DNA from: Circinella minor | Lineage: Eukaryota > Mucoromycota > Mucoromycetes > Mucorales > Lichtheimiaceae | Direction of reading: 5' to 3' | DNA length: 64,000 nt | Assembly: GCA_016758965.1 (NCBI GenBank) | Contig: JAEPRB010000085.1 | Coordinates: forward strand, 20,843 to 84,842 | Program-made: the position numbers and the translations under genes | Shown here: in pieces, positions 57,078 through 64,000 of the stretch | Layout of the letters: every line of letters starts with the position of its first letter | Numbering within the stretch: position 1 is the stretch's first letter | The notes under the pieces: generated by a model | The model's database searches: none | What the model saw: the letters and a program-made list of their open reading frames with translations, nothing else | Told to the model about the DNA's origin: nothing

Positions 57078-58817
57078 TTAAAGAATTGCAAACATTTGTT
57101 TTTCAGATGCCATATCATTCAAAAGATCGTCCACTCCAAACGTGCTGCAGATACCAATCGCTTTATAGTAATCTCCATTCTTCTTAATAATAGGGTAATA
57201 TGGATGGTTATCGTATAAACCTGTGAACCGTACTTCGGTAAGCAGAACATATTGGGAAAAATTATCAAGGGTTTCTGTCAACCCATCGAAGAAAATATTT
57301 GGCGTGGCAATATCCAATCTGGTTTTTATCCATTGAAGTTTCTTTTTATTGATTGGCATAAAATGGGATAACTCCTGAAGCTTTTGAATAATGTATTCAA
57401 CATTCTGAGTCACTTCCGATTCTCCCGCAACAGAAGGCATAATGCTGATGCATTTCTCGCATGTAGAACCCTGGAATTGTACCCGAACTATTAGTGTCCA
57501 CAAAGAATCAAAATTCATACCCTTTTGAGGAAAAGAAGGTATATCTTCGAAGGTGATGGACGCATGAGCTGAAATTTCGGTATAATGTTCATTATTTGTC
57601 AGTCCTTTGCACGTAAGTTGCAAAACTCTTCCACTGACTGTGTAGTTTTTAAAAGACGTTTTGTAACTACCGGACTTATCATGTTCTCCATAAACACCTG
57701 TCCAAGTTGGTAAGTCGAATTTCTGAATGGTACCTTCGCATTCCGCTTTTGTTGTACTGCTATTTTTGGGATTGTCGCTAGATGGTGTTTCATACGTGGG
57801 TTCATAGTTATCGGCCGTTTTTCCTCTAAAGGTCAGAATACTGATATCTTTCTTTGCTAGAATACCATAAAATTGGATCATTAGCTCGTGAATGTCTTGT
57901 TTGTAATCAATTTTAATTTCCTTCAAAATTTCAGGAAATATGTTGGCAAATGCAAATACGTGGTCGTGTTCTTTTGTACTGATCCGTGTGTGTGCATAAT
58001 ATAAAGCAGTAGTGACATCACAGTGGAAGAGTTCATGAAAAATTGGGAACATCAACTTGTCTAAACGATACCACCAGTAATGATGATCATAACCAACAAA
58101 AAGCATTTTTGATGATATTATTGTCTCTTCCAAAGTCCACATACGTTTCATCCATTGAGAGTGTATCAAAGAGGAATAACTGATGTTAGACCTCCAAAAC
58201 TCTCGATAAAGATATTGACATAAATCTGTGCCTAATTCAGGTACGAGTGCTATTGTACAATATGCATTTCGGTATATATGATGCATTTGACTTATTTGAC
58301 CATGTTTTTCTTCGTCGTTTGTTTGATCAATACACATTTGATCATACCAAATATATTTAATATTAAAGTCCTTGCATATCTCTTGTATAAGTCTTTCGAA
58401 TGTGACAAACTTGACTTTACGTGGAATACGCTTTCGACCCCTTGGCTTTTTTCGTACCATCTTGGCTGGAAATATGATTCTGTGTTTGCCTTGATCAATT
58501 CGTTCCTTATTTCCAGTGATTTCGTTTTTGGTGATTTCACCGGATTGGTTCCATGAATATGATAGCGCGCAATATCCTTCGTGTACTTCAGAACCTTGAA
58601 CCACTTTCATGTCAGATATACGAACCAGGTAATTTGGCATAAAATCTGGTTTTGGCAATATTAATGGCATTTTTTTAGGCGGTTTACTATAGCGGCGAAT
58701 ACCTTCCCAGTCAATAGTTTTATAAGACTCTCCATTGTTTTCAGTGCACCAAACTGGTATTTCTCTTTCCTTTTTGTAGACACTATATTGTGTCTTTTTA
58801 TATGTGACATACGCCAT
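57078..58817 (-). CDS. HET-domain protein, copy 6
   Basis: Intact single-exon frame of 579 codons, ATG at 58815-58817. Domain blocks: YCALSYSWNQSGE, the insert RKKPRGRKRIPRK, YIWYDQMCIDQTNDEEK (Asp where the others have Asn in CINQ) and MHHIYRNAYCTIALVPEL, then WMKRMWTLEETIISS and YYAHTRISTKEHDHVFAFAN. The C-terminal half has LPTWTGVYGEHD, NYTVSGRVLQLTC and FMPINKKKLQWI, and ends EKQMFAIL rather than the family FEIH. It lies immediately downstream of, and convergent with, the micro-exon peptide gene. Nothing in the sequence links the two beyond proximity. Confidence 0.92.
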   Translation of the reverse strand: MAYVTYKKTQYSVYKKEREIPVWCTENNGESYKTIDWEGIRRYSKPPKKMPLILPKPDFMPNYLVRISDMKVVQGSEVHEGYCALSYSWNQSGEITKNEITGNKERIDQGKHRIIFPAKMVRKKPRGRKRIPRKVKFVTFERLIQEICKDFNIKYIWYDQMCIDQTNDEEKHGQISQMHHIYRNAYCTIALVPELGTDLCQYLYREFWRSNISYSSLIHSQWMKRMWTLEETIISSKMLFVGYDHHYWWYRLDKLMFPIFHELFHCDVTTALYYAHTRISTKEHDHVFAFANIFPEILKEIKIDYKQDIHELMIQFYGILAKKDISILTFRGKTADNYEPTYETPSSDNPKNSSTTKAECEGTIQKFDLPTWTGVYGEHDKSGSYKTSFKNYTVSGRVLQLTCKGLTNNEHYTEISAHASITFEDIPSFPQKGMNFDSLWTLIVRVQFQGSTCEKCISIMPSVAGESEVTQNVEYIIQKLQELSHFMPINKKKLQWIKTRLDIATPNIFFDGLTETLDNFSQYVLLTEVRFTGLYDNHPYYPIIKKNGDYYKAIGICSTFGVDDLLNDMASEKQMFAIL

Positions 58818-59841
58818 TTTCTATATTAAGATACTATATGAAAAGTAAAAAGAGACTCATTTAACATCTTAAATATTAGATAAAATGAACGTAATAACCT
58901 ACTACTTATGATAATCCAGCCAGGGAAAAACGAACCACTGATAATACTTTTTTTTTGACCGCAGGTATTGAAGGATAGTATAATTTTATACTGTCAATTT
59001 TTTTTATAACGCTTATATATATACAATAAAAGATATCTACTTAATTTTTGTATACTGAGCAATTTTTAGTACTAAGGTATATGAAATAAATAGACGGTGA
59101 GAAAAATAGTAAACAAAAGAGTAGAAAAAAAAGTTTATACTTTTTGGTTTAGTTTATTGTTTACTTTTATGTTATTATTAGCTAAGCCAAGTTTTTAAAT
59201 GAAACGTTACACACGATATTAATAAGGTATTTTTTTTAAAAAAAGTGTTTGAGGATAAACTACAAAGCACAAAAAAAGGCCACAGAGACACCATGAACGA
59301 GGAATTTTTACTATTGTTGTAACACAGATACATGTAAGTTTATTCTCTCTATTATTGATTGGCTGAATCTATATATAGTCATTAATAATACTCTTTCTTT
59401 TTTTAAAAAAAAAGAACGCTTACATTTTTTAATTTGAAAATTTATTTAACTATTGTAAGCAGAATGTATAATCAGACCCATTTGTACATAAAAAAAGTGA
59501 TCTCCACTTTATTTTTGAGAACTAATAAAAGATTGTCACGTATTCCAAAAAAGCTCATTGATATACTTTTACTTTTATGATAACTGAGCTATATTATGTA
59601 CTCTATCGTACAACCTTACTGTAGTTATTGATGTTCTCTGTATGTATCAAGCAATAAACAAATAAAAAGATTACATTACGTACAGAATACTGGGATTTAA
59701 GATGAAATTTGCATAATGTAGTCATATTACACAGATTGACATGAAGAAGTGTTAAAAGAAACGTACAGCAGGTATATAATATCAGCATGAGGGGAGGCAG
59801 GAGGTGGTAACCAAAAAATATTATTTTGATGTGACGATATT
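58818..59841. other. Intergenic between HET copies 6 and 7
   Basis: Holds the copy-6 upstream block (TTTTTGTATACTGAGCAATT near 59045). The rest is AT-rich with homopolymer runs and without a supportable gene. Confidence 0.45.
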
Positions 59842-60183
59842 TTAATGAATTTCAAACATTTGTTCGTCCATTGGAAAATCATCGAAAACGCCATCGAGGA
59901 CAACTCCTTCACACATACCAAATATCTTATAATACTCGCCATTCTTCATGATAACAGGGTGCTTTCCAAATATCGGGTTGGTCCAATCGGCAAAGCGTAT
60001 TCCAGTAAGTAGAACATATCGAGCAAAATACTGAAGCATTTCTACCAGTTCGTTAAAATAAAACTCTACAGTCTCCAATGTAGGGTCATTAGGAATCCAT
60101 TCAAGATTCTCCTTTTTGATTGGAAAGAAATGTGATATGTTCCGAAGATATATCATGTTAGTCTTGTAAGCTTCAAATGATAT

Positions 60184-60831
60184 TGTTACCCCTTTTTCCC
60201 TTCCCCCCTTTTTTTTAATTTTATTATATATATTATCACCTTATAAATTATCAACATCAGTAATATCTCATTATTATAGTTATTCAACAAATAAAGAAGT
60301 ATTTATCATGAATATTGTGTTCCATTCAGACCGACCGTACCAACTATTAAGATAACCAAGATAATTGCTACATGTACTAGTGAATGTTACCTAAACCAGT
60401 AAGGGGCACACGTACAAGTAATTGAAACATTTACAAGTAATTACAACACTTGCAAGTAACTGTTACAAGTACAAGTTACTAATACTCAAGATTTTCAGCC
60501 AATTATCAACTTAGGACAGATAGATAGAAATTAGTATAAATAAGACATCTTTCTTCCTCAATTAAATCTTTAGTTCTACTAAGTTTTACAAATTTTACGA
60601 TAGACTTTCTAAAGTTATCCAATAAAATACTTAGTTTACTCACTCTTATTTTCTATTTTCACCTTACAATCGGGATTGATTTACTTTGTTGGTTATTAAA
60701 TTAATCAAATTCTTTTATTCTTAAATTTTAATAAGTTAATTATTATAACTTATCCTTTTCCTTGAGTCATATACTCGGAATTATATTACTTTTATTCATT
60801 TTTCTAACACGATACGACAGAGAACGTATCA
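60184..60831 (+). mobile_element. Solo LTR, 648 bp, with 4-bp target duplication
   Basis: Begins TGTTACC and ends CGTATCA, so the ends are near-complementary TG...CA termini. It is flanked by ATAT at 60180-60183 and 60832-60835. Removing it joins the HET frame exactly (GATGTCGAG-ATA-TCATTTG). Inside are a TATAAATAAG box at 60535, a cluster of CAAGTAA words at 60415-60475 that may be an enhancer, and AT-rich 3' sequence. No coding region or second LTR is near, so the element was lost by LTR-LTR recombination. Confidence 0.8.
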
Positions 60832-61922
60832 ATATCTCGACATCTAGTGAGCGTTTTGTAACTTTTATGAACTTTTTAGTTCCGGAACACAGGGATCGTA
60901 TCGGAGCCACAAGTATCCAATCATGAAAATTGTTTGATTTCTGTTGAGGAAAAGGTGGTATATCTTCCGGTGTCATAGATTCAAGACCTGAAATGTCGGT
61001 ACGATGGTCGTTATGCGTTAATCCAGTACATCTTACTTGTAAAGCTCTTCCAATGACAGTGTACTTTTTGAAGGACGTTTTAAGTTTGTTGGGACTATAG
61101 TATTCTCCATAGACACCTGTCCAAGACGGTAAATCGCATTTTTCAATGGGTCTTCTTATGTCTTCACCTTCGTCATTGTTGCCGTATGTCGCTGTATAGA
61201 GATGTATACGTTTATATGGTCCAAAGCACAGAATACGTACTGAGATCTTTTTTTTGCCAGAAGACCATAAAACTGTATAATTAATTCTTGGATGTCTTGA
61301 TTATAATCAATTTTAATTTATTTTATAACGTCAGGAAAAATATTTGCAAGTGCAAATACACGGTCATGTTTTCTAGTACTCGTGCGTGTGGAAGCATAAT
61401 GCAACAGAGTGGAGACGTCACATTTGGTTTCTGAACGACAAATTGGAATAAACATCTCGGATAAGCAATACCACGAGCAATGAGCGTTTCAGCCCACAAA
61501 AAGTGTTTTGGATGACAGTATTGCTTCTACCAAAGTCCAAATATGTTTTATCCATTGCCGCCTCTCATAAACGGTTTACATTTACCACAGTACGCCGAAA
61601 GAGGCTATATGTGCTGGGGCCCAATGTGATTGCCGTTAATTCAGGTACCAATGCTATTGTGCAATATGCATTTGACGAATTTCACGACGTTTTTCCTTAT
61701 CGTCGTCTTGATAGGTGCACATTTGATCAAACCAAAAAAAAATATTTGAAATTGAAATACTTGTATATTTCTTGTATAAGGCTGTTAAATGTAACAAACT
61801 TGACTTTGCATGGAATTCGTTTTCGACCTCTTGGTTTTTTTCGTACGGTTTTGCCTAGAAATATAATCTTGTATTTTTCTTGGTCAACACGATCACTTTT
61901 CCCGGTCGTTTCATCTTTTATA

Positions 61923-62460
61923 CAGTAGACTCCCGTTAATTTCATGTACTTCATTCCTGGCTATTTTGTGAAATTAACAATGGAATGAAATTATCGGTGG
62001 ATTATGTTGGAGGCAAACACCGGTAAAAAATTTAACAGAAAATAATAAATAGACCACGTATATATTAGTGGGTGTCTAATATGCTTCATATTATATAGTT
62101 AATATTTCTTTGTGATAACACCAATTACTAAAGAAAAAGTATATGAACGCTGTAGATACACTCAATGTTGGTACTATAGTAGAGCTATGTTAGTTGCATT
62201 GGTTTTCCTAATAGATTAGATAGTTGCTATCATCTAAACAAACTACTTTGTGTAACTTCTTTATCACAGAAACCCAATTAAAGCCTTTCTCAAGTCATGT
62301 TTTGTAATGCCGCTTAATTTCAAGCCCTGAAAACCATTGTGAAAGTGAAAATAAAGGGGATGTGAAAGTTGACACTATGTTTTGTAATTATTCCTGGCAA
62401 AAACAAGTAAATTAACGGGGGTTGAAATTAAACATGGATGAAATTAACGGGGCTCTACTG
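61923..62460. mobile_element. 538-bp pogo/Tigger-like MITE with TA duplication
   Basis: The ends are CAGTAGACTCCCGTTAATTT and, in complement, CAGTAGAGCCCCGTTAATTT. TA lies on both sides (61921-61922, 62461-62462). CCGTTAATTT and TGAAATTAAC words recur in the subterminal regions. No transposase is present. The paralogous HET genes show the uninterrupted site (TTTTATAATTT), confirming the insertion. Confidence 0.88.
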
Positions 62461-62676
62461 TAATTTTACCCGATAGATCCCACGAATAAAATATTTGAGT
62501 TTAAGGGACATTACGAAAAAAATTGAAAAAGAAAGAAAACTAAAGAAAACATTGTCATCTCAATGTAGCAATATATTAGTACCTTTACTAAGTACCTTTT
62601 TTTAATTACGTATAACTTTATTAGTAATAGTTGACAGCTTAAAAGATATTTTATTTTCTTTTTTGTGTCACCCCCG

Positions 62677-62736
62677 ATTTTTACATGCCTTTGGGTCAAA
62701 ATCCCATATATGCAAAAAACGGAGTTTTACTGTACA
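62677..62736. mobile_element. Fragment or very small relative of the 176-bp MITE
   Basis: The right end, GCAAAAAACGGAGTTTTACT then GTA, matches the right end of the MITE at 29285-29460. On the left only CACCCCCGATTTTTACAT, near 62670, recalls the opposite end. Probably an eroded or internally deleted copy. Confidence 0.5.
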
Positions 62737-62895
62737 TAACCATAACCGATCATCTATCAATTGAAATTAATTAGCATGCGAATAGAATAATTTTGTAAAT
62801 ACTTGCATGACATCATATACTTTTTTTTACAAATCATTTGAACACCTTCGATCACTTTTAACTCTTACTGGAAAAAGAGAAACGTGCCGTATAAT

Positions 62896-63189
62896 AACAC
62901 TGTGAATAGCAATTATGTATGTGAAACTATGGAATATCGATTGCAATCCCCCGATAGCTCATATGAAGTTGTATCTGCATAATACCCTGCCCCTTTACGT
63001 ATTAATGCTGCTATCAACTATGAAAATAAAATACCTGTTTCACCTGCTGTTATTCCGTTTTTCTTAGCTTCGACATCATCGTCATTAAATCGCACAGCAG
63101 AAAATACCCCTAATAACATCACAAACAGTAGTACCACAAGCATTATATGTAATGGTGTAAGACCATTACGACGATATATTCAACCATGA
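62896..63189 (+). pseudogene. Coding remnant of unknown family
   Basis: A 98-codon frame with one internal TAA at about residue 29. Before the stop: NYVCETMEYRLQSPDSSYEV. After it: INYENKIPVSPAVIPFFLAS, then a Ser/Asn/Thr-rich stretch and GVRPLRRYIQP. There is no start and no recognisable domain. It lies just before a possible LTR, so it may be the end of a retroelement gene. Confidence 0.3.
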
Positions 63190-63299
63190 GGTTGTTGATC
63201 TACATGCTTATCCGTAGATTATGTACTAAGGATAGATGATAGCATAGTTGAGCGTGTGGTTGGATATAGAAATATTAAGATAAATATTCTATGTAGAAA

Positions 63300-63487
63300 T
63301 GTTGATTATTGATATTAGATATATTAGTTAGACATTAATTAGCCCCTGATATTTCGAGATATATAAATAAAGGGTTTCCTGACAACCTAGAAACAGTAAT
63401 CGTTTTATTCATATATACACTCGAGCCGTCTTTCTATTTCTACCTATTTCTATATAATTACGCTTCCTCACATTGACCGGCAGAACA
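63300..63487 (+). mobile_element. Possible short Ty1/copia-like LTR
   Basis: The segment begins TGTTGATTATTG and ends GGCAGAACA. It holds GAGATATATAAATAAAGGGT, a TATA box with an AATAAA signal directly behind it, followed by TTTCCTGACAACC. This is the compact layout of short copia LTRs. I find no target duplication (AGAAA versus CGATT), so the ends are uncertain and this may be a decayed solo LTR. Confidence 0.35.
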
Positions 63488-64000
63488 CGATTGTAAGTAT
63501 ACAATAACTGATTATGCGCTATTACATTATATACCAATAACAGCAGAAGTAATGAAAGGATTACCAAGAAAAAAACACGAAGATCAGAAAGAAAAGTAGT
63601 GATACCAGTAATACCCAACCATCGTCTCTAACTCCATTTAGAAAAATCTTACCATTTACATCACCAGAAGTGTTCTTAATTCTCCCCATCAAAATCCATT
63701 TTATTTAGCTAATCAGTGTTTTTAATAACGAGGGTGATACATATTATGTATAATTACAGCCCTGCAAATTCCATACTTCTTCCACCTTTTTGATGCTTCA
63801 AAGAAAAGAAGGCCTAGTTATCAATATCATTGATGGACTGATTAGTATAACTAAATAGTTGATTTTAAACAATGATAATAAATTTTCTTTTCCCCTAGAC
63901 ATATTACCTGGGCTAATAATGGGACACTAAATTGAAACTCTAGTGTCCACGAAATTATAAATTATCTCTAATAAAACTAAAATATTTCCCAGGTAAGCAA
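63488..64000. other. Non-coding end of window
   Basis: No coding frame can be supported. If 63300-63487 is a 5' LTR, internal retroelement sequence would start here, but no primer-binding site or gag frame is recognisable. Confidence 0.4.

Larger units (their letters stand above)
59842..62500 (-). pseudogene. HET-domain protein, broken copy 7
   Basis: The C-terminal end is intact at 59842-60156 (IYLRNISHFFPI, YVLLTGIRFA, DEQMFEIH). The frame then meets a solo LTR (60184-60831), resumes at 60832-60976 (EDIPPFPQQK) and continues with frameshifts through the TWTGV and TRTSTRKHD-like regions to the HET half (about 61640-61920, with RKKPRGRKRIP). A MITE (61923-62460) interrupts it next. The WDLSGKI end of the ALSYSW block follows at 62463-62490. 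The first 80 or so codons are missing. In silico removal of the LTR and MITE restores local continuity at both sites. Confidence 0.85.

Noticed and set aside
1..64000. CRISPR array or bacterial operon structure
   Set aside because: No regular direct repeats with unique spacers of CRISPR type. Genes have spliceosomal introns and eukaryotic families.

Overview
The window looks like nuclear DNA of an early-diverging filamentous fungus, most likely Mucoromycota (inferred). It is very AT-rich. The genes have many short GT-AG introns with TACTAAC-like branch sites. There is a DIRS/Ngaro-type element, and several gene families resemble ones I associate with Mucorales. Only three genes look like ordinary conserved genes: a three-RRM RNA-binding protein (9247-11181, +), the transcription elongation factor SPT4 (12139-12830, -, six and four exons, convergent with the RRM gene) and a questin-oxidase-like protein (45116-46732, +).

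The rest is an accessory landscape. A family of HET-domain (heterokaryon-incompatibility-type) proteins dominates: five full-length single-exon copies of 571-582 codons (3821-5551 +; 32223-33971, 36548-38293, 40024-41739 and 57078-58817, all -) and two broken copies (14217-16615 and 59842-62500). Transposons have opened both broken copies: a Mutator-like foldback element with a 9-bp target duplication in the first, and a solo LTR plus a pogo/Tigger-type MITE in the second. Other mobile DNA includes a CACTA-like relic (5793-7740), two IS630/Tc1-type transposase genes or relics (1846-2687; 49660-50165), a truncated DIRS/Ngaro retroelement (26060-28434), further MITEs (24494-25200, 29285-29460, 43179-43973) and a 403-bp tandem triplication (19441-20543). 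Three lineage-specific multi-exon genes show disabling lesions.

The most striking locus is 53370-56097 (+). It encodes a small secreted-peptide precursor. Exon 1 carries a signal peptide. It is followed by 19 tandemly duplicated introns of about 115-147 nt, almost all with the same TACTAAC-like branch motif and all with a GTAAGT donor. These are separated by 18 micro-exons of exactly 3 nt each. All introns are phase 1. Conceptual splicing gives an open frame of 61 residues that ends in a dibasic Arg-Arg site and a 14-residue, two-cysteine C-terminal peptide. Because each micro-exon is 3 nt, any combination of skipping keeps the frame, so the locus could in principle produce many peptide variants. 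A cluster of TTACAGCC half-sites and a TATA box lie just upstream.

No rRNA gene, convincing tRNA or CRISPR array was seen.
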